The notes beneath the pieces were generated by a model. The model was not told the origin of the DNA and ran no database searches. It worked only from the letters and a program-made list of their open reading frames with translations. A DNA stretch of 64,000 bases from Mixta tenebrionis (GTDB taxonomy: Bacteria > Pseudomonadota > Gammaproteobacteria > Enterobacterales > Enterobacteriaceae): the NCBI RefSeq assembly GCF_006517625.1, contig NZ_VHQI01000003.1, positions 124,001-188,000 of the forward strand. The letters are read 5' to 3'. Each line of letters opens with the position of its first letter. Positions within the stretch are counted from its first letter, which is position 1. Made by a program: the position numbers and the translations under genes. Of the stretch, positions 38,795 through 50,714 are shown piece by piece.

Positions 38795-38960
38795 AACCTC
38801 GGCCGGGAATACCATAACCTGATGCGCCTTCCCAACCAGACAGGCACATCGGTCAATGGTCTCGCCTACCAGAATTGGTCGCACGCGCCACGTTGAAATA
38901 ACAACGAGTATGTTGACAGGTGCATTTCCGTATTAAACGGAAATCGGCTACTCCCCAATA
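38795..38960 (-). promoter_or_regulatory. yybP-ykoY manganese riboswitch of mntP
   Basis: On the minus strand TTGGGGAGTAGCC starts the motif, ACATACTCG follows in the first arm and AGGCGAGACC closes the second, the conserved Mn-binding parts of yybP-ykoY. It lies between promoter and ATG as in E. coli mntP, where Mn2+ raises expression. Confidence 0.93.
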
Positions 38961-38969
38961 ACGGCGCTC

Positions 38970-38997
38970 ACCTTACCACATAATTATTTCGCGTCAA
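38970..38997 (-). promoter_or_regulatory. mntP promoter
   Basis: Minus-strand TTGACG (38992-38997) and TAAGGT (38970-38975), 16-bp spacer, placing the start just before the riboswitch. Confidence 0.6.
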
Positions 38998-39162
38998 ATA
39001 AAAATATAATGGCGCATACGCCGTATGGATAAATGCAAAGAAGATGATGATCGGGCGTGAAAATAATCCTGATAATGTTAAGGGAATGGTAAATAATAAG
39101 CGGGGCTTGAATCATCCTGGTGGGATATAGCAAAGTCTATATGCCCTTTGCTATATTTTAAA

Positions 39163-39621
39163 TTATTGATTTTCAATCATTGTTTCATAAATTCTTTCCA
39201 GGTCGTCAAGCTGTTTTACCCGCACCAGCAGCTTTCTCTGTTCAAGCTGAATAACCAAAACGCCGTCCTCGGATAAATTCATACCTTTTATACGGTCATA
39301 ATTAATCCAGACGTTGGCGAAGAAAAAGCCCCGATCTTTGAGTAATAACTGCGGCGTACGGATCCAGAACAGATAAATCGTCACCAGGATTAATGCCATT
39401 AACAGCGTTGTAGTAATAACCGGTCCGTGCCGGGTGATATTATTATAAATAAGAATCATTATCAGCCCGATAAAGATTAGGCTGTCGATTTTACTGCGAC
39501 GCTGTAAAGCAACACGTAAACGCGTTTTGCCGCAGCGGCGCGGCATAATCCACTGATCGTAAATTGCAAATATCAGCAGCAGCGCAATAAATAACAGAAT
39601 AGCGGCATCGGTTAACGTCAT
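39163..39621 (-). CDS. yobD: UPF0266 membrane protein YobD
   Basis: 152 residues from [11 protein letters not shown] (39621), the E. coli length. Three hydrophobic segments, then a conserved cytosolic tail ([24 protein letters not shown]). Function unknown. Downstream of manZ on the same strand, as in E. coli. Confidence 0.93.
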   Translation of the reverse strand: MTLTDAAILLFIALLLIFAIYDQWIMPRRCGKTRLRVALQRRSKIDSLIFIGLIMILIYNNITRHGPVITTTLLMALILVTIYLFWIRTPQLLLKDRGFFFANVWINYDRIKGMNLSEDGVLVIQLEQRKLLVRVKQLDDLERIYETMIENQ

Positions 39622-39707
39622 GACAACCTCTGGTGCTGGCCTCGCGGGCATGGAAAGTTCGGGGTAAAATAGCCAGCCGCGCCGGGCGACTGGCCATCCT
39701 GAAGGGA

Positions 39708-40556
39708 TTACAGGCCCAGCAGGCCAATCCAGTAACCGAAAATACCAATTACGAAGAAGCCGATGATAATCCACAGCGCATTGACTTTACGCCGCAGCAG
39801 CCACATACAGGCAAAGGTCAGCAGCAGCGGCACCAGCCCAGGCATCAGCTGATCGAGAATCGACTGGACGGTAGTGACGTTCGTTTTACCGGTCTGGTCG
39901 GTAATACGCGACACCACCAGCGGTATGTTGACGTGCGTCCACTTGTTAACCAGCGCCCCCATAACAAACAGGCCGAGGATTGAGGCGCCCTCCGTCAGTT
40001 TTTGCAGGAAGCCGCCGCCCATATCGTTAACGATATCCACCCCTTTTTTGTAGCCGTAGGCCACGCCGTAATAGCGAAACAGCAAGCGCACCAGGTTGAA
40101 CAGCACAAAGAACAGCACCGGCCCCAGCAGGCTGCCGCTCATGGCGATGCCCGCACCCAGCGCGGCGAAAACCGGGCGCATGGTACCCCAGAAAATCGGA
40201 TCGCCCACGCCCGCCAGCGGCCCCATCAGCCCTACCTTGATGCCGTTAATGGCCGCGTCGTCAATCGGCGCGCCGTTAGCGCGCTGCTCTTCCATGGCCA
40301 GCGTGACGCCCAGAATCGGCGCGGCGGGATAGGGGTGGGTATTAAAGAACTCCAGGTGGCGCTTAATCGCCTGACGGCGCGCTTCGTTATTCTCCGGATA
40401 AAGGCGACGAATTGCCGGAACCATCGAAAAGCAGAAGCCTAACGCCTGCATACGTTCAAAGTTCCAGGAGCCCTGAAAGAGATTGGAACGCAGGAAGACG
40501 CTGCGTACGTCGCCGGGCGTGAGTTTTTTAGCCGTTGATGTAGTTGTATCTACCAT
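39708..40556 (-). CDS. manZ: Mannose PTS permease, IID subunit
   Basis: 282 residues. EIID family: [25 protein letters not shown], and C-terminal hydrophobic segments. Forms the membrane channel with ManY for mannose, glucose, glucosamine and other hexoses, and is a known entry door for phage lambda DNA and class II bacteriocins. Confidence 0.97.
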   Translation of the reverse strand: MVDTTTSTAKKLTPGDVRSVFLRSNLFQGSWNFERMQALGFCFSMVPAIRRLYPENNEARRQAIKRHLEFFNTHPYPAAPILGVTLAMEEQRANGAPIDDAAINGIKVGLMGPLAGVGDPIFWGTMRPVFAALGAGIAMSGSLLGPVLFFVLFNLVRLLFRYYGVAYGYKKGVDIVNDMGGGFLQKLTEGASILGLFVMGALVNKWTHVNIPLVVSRITDQTGKTNVTTVQSILDQLMPGLVPLLLTFACMWLLRRKVNALWIIIGFFVIGIFGYWIGLLGL

Positions 40557-40568
40557 TTTTCACACCCC

Positions 40569-41375
40569 TTAGTCTAATTCGTTATCCAGATCGTTATGGG
40601 CTGGGCCTGCGGCTGACGCGCCGGCGCCGGCGGCACGGTTATATTTCGGGCTGAGTTGAATATAGAGCGCCGCCATTACCACGCCGATGACGCCCAGCGC
40701 CACCAGGTTAAAATCGGTAAACGCCGCGGTAACGAAGCCCAGATAGAAAAACGGCATCAGGTAGCCGGCGCGCATCATGTTGATCACCATCGCATAACCC
40801 ACCACGACGATCATACCGCCAGCGATATTCAGCCCGCCGGTAACCACTTCCGGAATCGAGTTCAGCATGCTCTGTACCGCATCGGTACCCACGGATACGG
40901 CGACGATCACCGCCGGGATAGCGATGCGCATCGCCTGCAGAATCAGCGCGGTTACGTGCAGCCAGGAGATGGCGGAGAGATTGCCTTTTTCCGCCGCCTT
41001 ATCCGCCGCGTGCTGGAAAGCGACGGTAATGGTGCGTACGATAATGGTTAATACCTGGCCGGCGGCGGCCAGCGGAATCGCCAGCGCAATCCCGGCGCCG
41101 ATGCTTTGTCCGCCGGCGATAACCAGAATGGTCGAGATAATTGAGGCCAGCGCGGCGTCCGGCGCGACAGCCGCGCCGATATTCATCCAGCCAAGGGCGA
41201 TCATTTCCAGCGTACCGCCGATAATAATGCCGGTTTTCATATCGCCTAATACGGCGCCGATCAAGGTACAGGCGACCAGCGGACGGTGAAACTGAAACTC
41301 ATCAAGTATGGATTCCACACCGGCAATACAGGCAACGATAAATACCAGCGCAATTTGTAGGGTGGTGACTTCCAT
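40569..41375 (-). CDS. manY: Mannose PTS permease, IIC subunit
   Basis: 268 residues with multiple hydrophobic segments. GAVLGDMKTGIIIGGTLEMIALGWMNIGAAVAPD-type conserved block is typical of EIIC-Man. Twelve bp before manZ; 70 bp after manX. Confidence 0.97.
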   Translation of the reverse strand: MEVTTLQIALVFIVACIAGVESILDEFQFHRPLVACTLIGAVLGDMKTGIIIGGTLEMIALGWMNIGAAVAPDAALASIISTILVIAGGQSIGAGIALAIPLAAAGQVLTIIVRTITVAFQHAADKAAEKGNLSAISWLHVTALILQAMRIAIPAVIVAVSVGTDAVQSMLNSIPEVVTGGLNIAGGMIVVVGYAMVINMMRAGYLMPFFYLGFVTAAFTDFNLVALGVIGVVMAALYIQLSPKYNRAAGAGASAAGPAHNDLDNELD

Positions 41376-41445
41376 TGCACTTCTCCTGTGACAGAGTAAA
41401 ACTGCGTGAAGCCTGATTCCTCAGGCCGTAGAACGAAACGTAATA

Positions 41446-42411
41446 TCAGGAATTAACTTTGGCGATCAGATCCATCATTTTCAGTTTAGGATCGTTAGAG
41501 ACTTTCCTGACTTCCAGTTCGATACCGCGCGCGTTGAGCTGTTTAAACGCTTCGATATCTTTGGCATCCACGGAAACGGCGTTATTGACCTGGGTTTTTC
41601 CCTGACGGTAGGCCATACCGCCAATATTGATCGATTTTATCTCCACGCCCTGTTCAACGACGCGCAGTACGTCGCTGGGATTAGTAAATAGCAGCATTAC
41701 GCGGTCGTGGGCATATTTGGGGTTGTTCCAGACGCGCACCATTTTGTCGACGTCCACCACATGGGCGCTGACGCCCGGCGGCGCTACCTGCGTCAGCAGC
41801 GTTTTGCGCACCGTGTCGGCGGCGACCTCATCGCTGACGACGATAATGCGCGAGACGTTGGTTTCTTTGGTCCAGCGCGTCGCCACCTGGCCGTGAATCA
41901 GGCGATCGTCAATACGCGCCAGGCCGATTTTCATATGATCGTTCGGGCCGAGCGCTGCCTGCGGCGCAGCGGCGCGCGGCGCGGCGGCGGAGACGGCAGG
42001 AGTAGCTTCCGGTTCTTTCGCTTTCAGCGCCTTCACGCCTTCGCGCCCGGCTTCTACCGCCAGCGCCACCAGCTCATCAAAGGCGGGATCGTCGTCACGC
42101 GCCATCAGCGTTTCAACCAGCATTGGAATATTAACGCCGGCGATCACCTCATAATGCTCTTTATCAACCACGATGCGGCTGGCGGCGTTAAACGGGCTGC
42201 CTCCCCAGGTGTCCACCAGAAAAAGCACGCCTTTGCTGACGTCCAGCTCTGCGAGACGCGCGTGATATTTCTCAATCAGCGTTTCAGCATTCTCGCCAGG
42301 AACGAAATCGATCCAGCCGATATTCTGCTGTTCGCCTAATAGCATTTCGGCCGTTTTAAGCAGCTGTTCAGCCGCCCAGCCATGTGTGCCAATGACAAGA
42401 GCAATAGTCAC
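41446..42411 (-). CDS. manX: Mannose PTS cytosolic IIAB subunit
   Basis: 321 residues. IIA domain with phospho-His10 in IGTHGWA, an Ala/Pro hinge (about 135-155) and IIB domain with phospho-His173 in RLIHGQVA. It passes phosphate from HPr to the sugar. First gene of manXYZ. Confidence 0.97.
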   Translation of the reverse strand: MTIALVIGTHGWAAEQLLKTAEMLLGEQQNIGWIDFVPGENAETLIEKYHARLAELDVSKGVLFLVDTWGGSPFNAASRIVVDKEHYEVIAGVNIPMLVETLMARDDDPAFDELVALAVEAGREGVKALKAKEPEATPAVSAAAPRAAAPQAALGPNDHMKIGLARIDDRLIHGQVATRWTKETNVSRIIVVSDEVAADTVRKTLLTQVAPPGVSAHVVDVDKMVRVWNNPKYAHDRVMLLFTNPSDVLRVVEQGVEIKSINIGGMAYRQGKTQVNNAVSVDAKDIEAFKQLNARGIELEVRKVSNDPKLKMMDLIAKVNS

Positions 42412-42571
42412 CTGCTACCTCCGTTTTTAATCTTGAGCGACCCGGCGCGATAGCCGATTCGCCAACCCCGTCATCTGCGCTAAGCTGAAGCCAGCCGCGC
42501 TGAAAAGGACTGCCTGAACGCCGGCCGGGCGATTCTTGTTGTATAACCGGCGTTGCGGCGATAACTGCCCG

Positions 42572-42599
42572 ATTTATTTTAGTCCGTGAAAAAATAAAT
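42572..42599. promoter_or_regulatory. Mlc/NagC-type operator of manXYZ
   Basis: ATTTATTTT and AAAATAAAT form a perfect 9-bp inverted repeat around a 10-bp centre, matching the Mlc/NagC pattern TTATTT-N9-AAATAA. It is 161 bp upstream of manX. E. coli manX is repressed by Mlc. Confidence 0.7.
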
Positions 42600-42701
42600 T
42601 ATGTGACAGGCCTCGGTTATTTACAGGCTTAACGTTTCATGCGGAATAATTGAATTTAACCGCATTGCAACGTAAATTTTTGTTAGTTTCGCCAAATCAA
42701 A

Positions 42702-42729
42702 TTGACGCTCCGGCCGCGGCTGTTAATAT
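42702..42729 (+). promoter_or_regulatory. yoaE promoter
   Basis: TTGACG (42702) and TAATAT (42724) with 16-bp spacer. The start near 42736 leaves a leader of about 198 nt with several GC hairpins (GGGC/GCCC, CCGG/CCGG, CGCC/GGCG). Confidence 0.65.
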
Positions 42730-42933
42730 CAACTTTCCTTTTTAACTACAGGAGTAGCGGGCCTCAGCCCTCCCTATGGACTGTCACCGAAGTTGCTTAA
42801 CCATGCCACCGGGTCATCCGGCTTGTTTCTTTACGCCTGTCGGCGTCACACTCTGTTTTTCTTCCCGCTTCCGCTGCGCTACGGTCACTGAACCCTGCGT
42901 CCGGTTTTCCTGTTGCTTTTTTCGGAGTCCGTA

Positions 42934-44502
42934 ATGGAATTTCTTTTAGATCCTTCGATTTGGGCCGGTCTGCTGACGTTGATTGTTCTGGAGATCGTGC
43001 TGGGTATTGATAACCTGGTATTTATCGCCATCCTGGCCGATAAGCTGCCGCCGAAGCAGCGCGATAAAGCGCGCCTGATCGGTCTGTCGCTGGCGCTGCT
43101 GATGCGCCTGGGGCTATTGTCGCTGATCTCCTGGATGGTAACGCTGACGAAACCGCTGTTTAGCATCGCGCAGTTCAGCTTCGCCGGACGCGATCTTATC
43201 CTGCTGACGGGCGGTATCTTCCTGCTGTTTAAGGCCACCATGGAGCTGCATGAGCGGCTGGAGAATCGCCAGCACGACAGCGGCGGCAACAGAAGCTACG
43301 CCAGCTTCTGGGCGGTGGTGATTCAGATTGTGGTGCTGGACGCGGTATTTTCCCTCGATGCGGTGATTACCGCCGTGGGCATGGTGAACGATCTGCCGAT
43401 CATGATGACCGCCGTAGTGATCGCCATGGGTATTATGCTGCTGGCCTCGAAGCCGCTGACCAACTTCGTTAACGCCCACCCAACGGTGGTCGTGCTGTGT
43501 CTTAGCTTCCTGTTGATGATCGGTCTGAGCCTGGTGGCGGAAGGTTTCGGCTTCCATATTCCGAAAGGCTACCTCTATGCGGCGATCGGCTTCTCGATTC
43601 TGATCGAGATGTTTAACCAGATTGCGCGGCGCAACTTCCTGCGGCATCAGTCGCATCGGCCGATGCGCGAACGTACCGCCGAGGCGATTTTACGCCTGAT
43701 GGGCGGACGGCGCGGCGGCGCGCAGCCGGCGGAGACGGGCAGCGCGCCGGCCGAGAATCCCCGGCTGCCGCAGGAAACCTTTAAGGATGAAGAGCGCTAC
43801 ATGATTAACGGCGTGCTGACGCTGGCATCGCGCTCGATCCGCAGCATCATGACGCCGCGCGGCGAAATCTCCTGGGTAGACGCTACCAGGCCGCTGGATG
43901 AGATCAGGGTGCAGCTGCTGGATACGCCGCACAGCCTGTTCCCGGTCTGCCGCGGCGAACTGGATGAAGTTGTTGGCGTGGTACGGGCGAAAGAGCTGCT
44001 GGTGGCGCTGGAGCACGGTATCAATATTGCGACCTTTGCCGCCTCATCGCCGCCGATTATCGTGCCGGAAACGCTCGACCCGATTAATCTGCTGGGCGTG
44101 CTGCGCCGCGCTAAGGGGAGTTTTGTTATTGTGACTAACGAATTCGGCGTAGTGCAGGGGCTGGTTACGCCGCTTGACGTGCTGGAGGCGATCGCCGGTG
44201 AATTTCCGGATGAGGATGAAACGCCCGATATCGTTGCCGATGGCGATAGCTGGCTGGTGAAGGGCGGAACCGATCTGCATTCGCTGCAGCAGTGGCTGGA
44301 TTACCATCAGCTGGTGAAGCCGGGCGACGATTACGCCTCGCTGGCGGGTCTGCTGATCGCCCAGAAAGGGCAGCTGCCGCAGCCTGGCGAGGTGATCGAT
44401 ATGCCGCCGCTGCATTTCACCATCGTCGAGGTCACCGATTATCGGATCGATCTGGTGCGTATTACCAAAGATCGTTCGCCGCACGAGGATGAGGAAGAGT
44501 AA
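42934..44502 (+). CDS. yoaE: YoaE, TerC-family membrane protein with CBS/CorC domains
   Basis: 522 residues from ATG 42934 (GGAG 7 nt upstream); an ATG seven codons earlier lacks a ribosome site. TerC domain (about 1-240: [22 protein letters not shown] and [15 protein letters not shown] carry the paired acidic sites), then a CBS pair (about 300-425) and CorC_HlyC (about 440-520). TerC proteins are implicated in Mn2+ export to protect secreted proteins; the precise role of YoaE is unknown. Confidence 0.95.
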   Translation: MEFLLDPSIWAGLLTLIVLEIVLGIDNLVFIAILADKLPPKQRDKARLIGLSLALLMRLGLLSLISWMVTLTKPLFSIAQFSFAGRDLILLTGGIFLLFKATMELHERLENRQHDSGGNRSYASFWAVVIQIVVLDAVFSLDAVITAVGMVNDLPIMMTAVVIAMGIMLLASKPLTNFVNAHPTVVVLCLSFLLMIGLSLVAEGFGFHIPKGYLYAAIGFSILIEMFNQIARRNFLRHQSHRPMRERTAEAILRLMGGRRGGAQPAETGSAPAENPRLPQETFKDEERYMINGVLTLASRSIRSIMTPRGEISWVDATRPLDEIRVQLLDTPHSLFPVCRGELDEVVGVVRAKELLVALEHGINIATFAASSPPIIVPETLDPINLLGVLRRAKGSFVIVTNEFGVVQGLVTPLDVLEAIAGEFPDEDETPDIVADGDSWLVKGGTDLHSLQQWLDYHQLVKPGDDYASLAGLLIAQKGQLPQPGEVIDMPPLHFTIVEVTDYRIDLVRITKDRSPHEDEEE

Positions 44503-44518
44503 GCCCGCGCCGGAGCCT

Positions 44519-46096
44519 CTACAGCCGGCTGCGGCAATCGGCTTTTTCCGCTTTGTGCTGCGCCAGCCAGGCGGGAAAGGCCTCCAGCGGCATCGGACGC
44601 GCATAATAATAGCCCTGTAGCGTATCTACGCCGCGCTGACGCAGATAGCTCGCCTGTTCGGCGGTTTCCACGCCCTCCGCCACCAGGTGGATATTCAGAC
44701 GCTGCGCCAGCGAAATCACCATCTCCGTTACCGTCGCATTAATGGCGTCGGTGCCGATGGCGGCGGTAAACATCTTATCCAGCTTCAGCACATCCGGGCT
44801 CAGCGTTTTCAGGTAGGAGAGCGAGCTGTGCCCGGTACCGAAATCGTCAATCGCCACCTTTACTCCCAGCTGACGCAGCCGGGAAACCACCTCCTGATCC
44901 ACTACCGGCAGCGCGTCGCGCTCGGTTAACTCCACGATCAGACCGGGTAGCGGAGCGGCCGGCCACCACAGTTTCTGTAAATCATCCACGATCGCCTGGC
45001 GGTGAAAATGACTGGCGGCGACGTTAATCGCAATATGGAAATCGGCGCGCTGCGGCAGCCGGGGCAGGTAGCGCACCGCCTCCATGAGAACAAAGCGCGT
45101 CAGCGGCGCCACCAGATTCTGGCGTTCGGCCAGCGGAATAAACACGTCGGGGGGAATCCAGCCCTGGCGCGGATTATGCCAGCGCAGCAGCAGTTCGATG
45201 CCGCAGCAGCCGCCGCTGCCGCCGTCAATCAACGGCTGGCACCAGACCATAAACTCCTGCGCCGTCAGGCCATAGCTGATCTGCCATGACAGGCTCATGC
45301 GGTTGGCGGTCGCCAGCCAGACGATATAGCCGGTCAGCAGGCTGAGCAGCAGGGCCAGCGGCAGCTGTGAAGGCAGGGTCAGCAACGCCAGGCGGGTCGG
45401 CGCCGGACCAAATAGCGTAATGGTGAAGGGATAGCGCAGCGAGCTTTGCTGGTAGCTGACCTCATCTTCAGACGGCGTCGCCTTTTCAATCAGCGGATTA
45501 CCATATTCCAGGCTTTTGCCGTCGACGTTGAAAATGGCGCGCTCCACCCAGGGCAGAGTCGGCTCCAGCAGGTAGCGGCTCATCAGTTCGATATTGATGA
45601 CCTGCAAAATACCGGCGCGATTATCCAGCGATTCAGGCGTCCAGAGCAGCAGCACCGGCGAGCCCTTCAGCAGGTAATCATCCACGCTGAGCATCATATG
45701 CTGATTGTTGACCGCCAGCTGCGGATAGGTATCGCTAAAGGGGATGGCGCGATCGCCATAAATGCTGGAGCAGTAGATCAGATCATTATCCACCAGCAGA
45801 ATGGCGCGCACGGTTTGCAGGGCGGAAATCTTTTCGTTGAGCAAAAAGCGCACCTCGTTACAGCGCAGCCCCACCAGCGCCAGGGTATTGTTGGCGGCAA
45901 CGTCCAGCGGCGAAAAAAAGCGATCGAAGCGCTGGATGGCATTATCGGCAAAGTGATAGGACTGCTGCTCTATACGGCTTTTTTCTTCAAAAAAACGAAA
46001 GGCTAACGTCAGAATAAGCACCAGCGCAGCAACTATCGACGCAATAACTAACCGTTTTCGCCGAAAATGTCCGACAACCTGCTGGGATACTTGCAT
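44519..46096 (-). CDS. pdeD: c-di-GMP phosphodiesterase with CSS-motif periplasmic domain (YoaD/PdeD)
   Basis: 525 residues. Two membrane helices (about 14-34 and 236-260) flank a periplasmic CSS domain with Cys73-type RCNEVRF and YCSSIYG, whose disulfide state controls activity via DsbA/DsbB in relatives. The EAL domain follows: the signature reads ELLLRW (E and R kept), then IDDFGTGHSSL and VAEGVET, so catalysis is likely intact. Convergent with yoaE, 16 bp apart. Confidence 0.93.
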   Translation of the reverse strand: MQVSQQVVGHFRRKRLVIASIVAALVLILTLAFRFFEEKSRIEQQSYHFADNAIQRFDRFFSPLDVAANNTLALVGLRCNEVRFLLNEKISALQTVRAILLVDNDLIYCSSIYGDRAIPFSDTYPQLAVNNQHMMLSVDDYLLKGSPVLLLWTPESLDNRAGILQVINIELMSRYLLEPTLPWVERAIFNVDGKSLEYGNPLIEKATPSEDEVSYQQSSLRYPFTITLFGPAPTRLALLTLPSQLPLALLLSLLTGYIVWLATANRMSLSWQISYGLTAQEFMVWCQPLIDGGSGGCCGIELLLRWHNPRQGWIPPDVFIPLAERQNLVAPLTRFVLMEAVRYLPRLPQRADFHIAINVAASHFHRQAIVDDLQKLWWPAAPLPGLIVELTERDALPVVDQEVVSRLRQLGVKVAIDDFGTGHSSLSYLKTLSPDVLKLDKMFTAAIGTDAINATVTEMVISLAQRLNIHLVAEGVETAEQASYLRQRGVDTLQGYYYARPMPLEAFPAWLAQHKAEKADCRSRL

Positions 46097-46254
46097 CCGT
46101 AGCCATCCTGAAAGCCCAAAGAAAAAACCGACATTTTGATATCGGCAATCGCCGCATTAAGTTTAGTTACGTCAATGAAAAAAAGCGTTTCGTCTGGCAG
46201 GGAATAGCGGATGGTTAACGGCTACAAACGCCGTAATCGCAGGAAAGACGGGAG

Positions 46255-46282
46255 TAAAAAAGGCAGCGTCGTAGACGCTGCC
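46255..46282 (-). terminator. Intrinsic terminator of sdaA
   Basis: Minus strand GGCAGCGTC-TAC-GACGCTGCC followed by six T residues. Confidence 0.92.
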
Positions 46283-46307
46283 CTGTTGAAGGCGGTTACC
46301 CTATTGA

Positions 46308-47672
<1,365 letters not shown>

Positions 47673-48003
47673 GCTACACGCTCCTTAATATTCATTGCGT
47701 CGTGCAAATATGTACGACGTATAGTAATCATCCCGCTGGTTAAAAATGCATCTTTTCGCATGAAATAAACTAATTCCTTCCAGCAGGAAAACTTATTCAG
47801 GCCGGGAAAATAAACGGATCGATAAATACCACGGCAATTTTTGCCTGAACCAAATTTATGCGAAACGGCATCAGAAATCTCCTGGCGGCTCAGCGCGCCA
47901 AATATAACGACTTTAAGACGTTTGGGAAGTGATTTAGGTCGCTTCCCGAAGAAAATTTAGTGAAATATCACGGGAAGCGTGCTTTTTGCACAACATTAAT
48001 TGG
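47673..48003. other. 331-bp sdaA upstream region with a palindrome
   Basis: A 22-bp near-perfect palindrome at 47698-47719 (arms CGTCGT...ACGACG, 18 of 22 positions symmetric) lies 26 bp upstream of the sdaA start codon and looks like a repressor site. A GCTTCCCG/CGGGAAGC hairpin near 47940-47978 sits closer to nudL. No gene seen. Confidence 0.6.
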
Positions 48004-48588
48004 TTAAATGGTGTTCAGTTCCGGCATGACCTGCAGGCTGAGCTGGCGAATGATCCCGGCCGTCATGCCCCAGACAAAGTAATCCTGATACCAGGAGAGC
48101 CAGACGCGGTGACGCAGGCCGCCGCGGTGAATATCCAGCGGCGCGTAGCGCGCAAGGCGCAGCGCCTCCTGCAGCGGCATTTCGAAAATGGCGTCCACCT
48201 CATCCGCGTTGGGTTGCCAGCTCAGGTGCGGCGGGATGATGGCTACTACCGGCGTCACCTGAAAGCCAGTGCTGCTGCTTACCGCCGGCAGCGTGCCGAT
48301 AATACGCGCCTGCTGCGGCTGCAGGCCGATCTCTTCCTGCGCCTCGCGCAGGGCGGTGACATGGAGCGAGGCATCCTCAGCGTCGCGCATACCGCCAGGG
48401 AAAGCCACCTGGCCCGCATGCTTGCGTAACCGGGGCGAGCGGCGGGTCAGCAGCAAACCTGGCTGGGGATGCGCGACGATCGGCACCAGCACCGCCGCCT
48501 GACGGCGCGCCGGGATAGCGGGCGCGGGCAGGGGCGGCTGTAGCTGAAAGCGCGTCAGGAAATTATCAAGCGTCAGTGCAGCGTTCAT
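48004..48588 (-). CDS. nudL: Nudix hydrolase NudL (YeaB)
   Basis: 194 residues. Nudix box [10 protein letters not shown]...REAQEEIGL with the REAQEE metal core. A CoA-pyrophosphatase-like protein (UPF0035 motif nearby: [11 protein letters not shown]). Overlaps the end of pabB by 4 bp (ATGA type), so translation is coupled. Confidence 0.95.
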   Translation of the reverse strand: MNAALTLDNFLTRFQLQPPLPAPAIPARRQAAVLVPIVAHPQPGLLLTRRSPRLRKHAGQVAFPGGMRDAEDASLHVTALREAQEEIGLQPQQARIIGTLPAVSSSTGFQVTPVVAIIPPHLSWQPNADEVDAIFEMPLQEALRLARYAPLDIHRGGLRHRVWLSWYQDYFVWGMTAGIIRQLSLQVMPELNTI

Positions 48589-49952
48589 CGCGTTTCGTTT
48601 TCCAGCACCGGCAAGATACGGCGCAGCTTATGCAGCGTTTCCTGATATTCCAGTTCCGCTTCGCTGTCCGCCACGATGCCGCCGCCGGCGGCGCAGTAGA
48701 TCTGGCCCTGTTCGACAATCAGCGTGCGAATCGTAATGCTGCTGTCCATCTTTCCGCAACGGCTCAGGTAGCCGATACTGCCGCACCAGGCGTTGCGCCG
48801 CTGCGGCTCCAGCGTTTCTATAATCTCCATCGCCCGCACCTTCGGCGCGCCGGTAATCGATCCGCCGGGGAAACAGGCGCGCAGCAGATCGCAGGCGCTC
48901 AGCTCCGGCTTCAGACGGGCGCGTACCGTACTCACCAGATGGTGTACCGCGGGAAATTGCTCAACGACAAACAGTTCCGGCACCGTTACGCTGCCCGGCT
49001 GCGCCACGCGTCCAATATCATTACGCAGCAGATCGACAATCATCAGGTTTTCCGCGCGATCTTTTTCCGAATTCGCCAGCTGCAGCGCCTGCTGACGGTC
49101 CGCCTGCGCATCTTCCAGGCGTGGCAGCGTGCCTTTAATCGGGCGCGTTTCAATCCGGTCGCCATCCAGCGCCAGAAAGCGTTCCGGCGACAGGCTGAGC
49201 ACGACGCTTTGCGGCAGCCGTAAAAAGGCGCTGAAGGGCGCGCGGTTGCTGCGGTTCAGGCGCTGAAACGCCTGCCACTCATCCCCCTGGCAGGCGGCCT
49301 GAAAGCGCTGCGCCAGATTAACCTGGTAACAGTCGCCCGCCTGTAGCCAGGCCTGCACGCGGTCGAAGCGTTGACGATAGCCATCCGGCGTCATGTTTGA
49401 TCGCCAGCGGCTGGTAAGCTGAAAAGGCGCGCCGGCCTGGCAGGGCGGCAGCGCGTTAAGCCAGCGCAGTCGGGCGCCGTCGCTCTGATGCTCGACGAGC
49501 GTCAGCGTCCGCTGCTGATGATCGGCAACCAGCGCCCAGTTATATATACCCACCGCCATATCCGGCGTAGCGAGATCGGCCGTCGCCTGCTGCGGCAGAC
49601 GCTCGAAGCGGCGGCCCAAATCGTAACCAAACAGCCCCAGCGCGCCGCCCTGAAACGGCAGATCGCCGCGCGGCGGAACGGGCGAAAGCAGCGCCGCCTG
49701 TTCTGCCTGCAACAGCGCCAGCGGATCGGCAGTCGATTCCGTGACAACGTCACCTCTAACAATGCGCGTCAGCCTGCCCACGGTTTCCAGCGTGGCAATG
49801 GGATCGGCCACCATAATATCGAAGCGGCTATCGGGATGATCGGCAAAACCGGAGCTGAGCAGCATCGCCCAGGGCAGATGCGCCACGCGCTGAAATAAGC
49901 CGGAAAGCGCGTCGGGCGTATAGGGTAAAGCATGGTAAACTACGGGCATCAC
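48585..49952 (-). CDS. pabB: Aminodeoxychorismate synthase component I
   Basis: 455 residues. Turns chorismate with PabA-derived ammonia to 4-amino-4-deoxychorismate for folate. The catalytic [10 protein letters not shown] lysine, [19 protein letters not shown] and [11 protein letters not shown] are all intact. Confidence 0.96.
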   Translation of the reverse strand: MMPVVYHALPYTPDALSGLFQRVAHLPWAMLLSSGFADHPDSRFDIMVADPIATLETVGRLTRIVRGDVVTESTADPLALLQAEQAALLSPVPPRGDLPFQGGALGLFGYDLGRRFERLPQQATADLATPDMAVGIYNWALVADHQQRTLTLVEHQSDGARLRWLNALPPCQAGAPFQLTSRWRSNMTPDGYRQRFDRVQAWLQAGDCYQVNLAQRFQAACQGDEWQAFQRLNRSNRAPFSAFLRLPQSVVLSLSPERFLALDGDRIETRPIKGTLPRLEDAQADRQQALQLANSEKDRAENLMIVDLLRNDIGRVAQPGSVTVPELFVVEQFPAVHHLVSTVRARLKPELSACDLLRACFPGGSITGAPKVRAMEIIETLEPQRRNAWCGSIGYLSRCGKMDSSITIRTLIVEQGQIYCAAGGGIVADSEAELEYQETLHKLRRILPVLENETR

Positions 49953-50047
49953 TCTCTACAGCACGGTAGTGGACAAACGGCAAGCCTGGCATATTTTGCC
50001 GGCGCTGGCACCTGTTTGTTTGCGCCGTTAAATCAACAGGAGTCAGA

Positions 50048-50230
50048 ATGTTTACAGGTTTACCGGCGTTAAGCCATGAGCAGCAGCAGCAGGCGGTAGA
50101 GCGTATTCAGCAGCTGATGGCTGAAGGCATGAGCAGCGGCGAAGCTATCACTCAGGTAGCTCAGGAAATCCGCCAGACGCATACTGGCGGGCATATTGCG
50201 GCGCGTTTTGAGGATGAAGAAGAGGAGTAA
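50048..50230 (+). CDS. yoaH: UPF0181 protein YoaH
   Basis: 60 residues, [19 protein letters not shown] start, acidic tail FEDEEEE. AACAGGAG ribosome site. Function unknown; divergent from pabB and convergent with yoaB. Confidence 0.93.
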   Translation: MFTGLPALSHEQQQQAVERIQQLMAEGMSSGEAITQVAQEIRQTHTGGHIAARFEDEEEE

Positions 50231-50231
50231 A

Positions 50232-50585
50232 TCAGGCCGGATTCAGTGCGGCGATGATTTTAATTTCCACCTTAAACTTCGGGTTCATCAGGCCGGCCTG
50301 CACGGTGCAGCGTACCGGCGCGTTGCCTGGCGACACCCAGGCGTCCCAGGCGCGGTTCATGGCGGCGAAATCCGCCTTATCCACCAGAAAAATCGTGGCG
50401 TCGAGAATACGGCTTTTGTCCGATCCGACGCGCGTCAGTAGTTTATCAATCACCGCCAGCGCGTTTGCGGTTTGCGCTTCGGCATCTTCGTCCAGGTTTT
50501 CCGGCACGCTGGTGTAATAAACGGTGTCGTTATGGATCACCGCTTCCGACATACGGTGTTCAGGATCGATACGAGTAACAGACAT
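50232..50585 (-). CDS. yoaB: RidA-family protein YoaB
   Basis: 117 residues. RidA/YjgF fold; the catalytic-type arginine is in APVRCTVQAGL. RidA members hydrolyse reactive enamine/imine intermediates; YoaB's substrate is unknown. One base separates its stop from the yoaH stop. Confidence 0.93.
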   Translation of the reverse strand: MSVTRIDPEHRMSEAVIHNDTVYYTSVPENLDEDAEAQTANALAVIDKLLTRVGSDKSRILDATIFLVDKADFAAMNRAWDAWVSPGNAPVRCTVQAGLMNPKFKVEIKIIAALNPA

Positions 50586-50714
50586 AACTAGCTTCCTTAT
50601 TCCATGTTTTACGCCGTTAGCCTGGCACAGTTAGCCCTGCGCTGTCATCTGTTGTAGAGCAGGGGCGGGAATGCTGACATAATCAGGCCGTTTTAACGCA
50701 ACCCGTGAGGATAT

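Noticed and set aside
42736-42933. yybP-ykoY riboswitch in front of yoaE
   Set aside because: Only GGAGTAGC resembles the motif; the ATACT and GGCGAGACC parts are missing.
50640-50714. LexA box in front of yoaA
   Set aside because: CTGTTGTAGAGCAG has CTG and CAG only 8 bp apart instead of 10.
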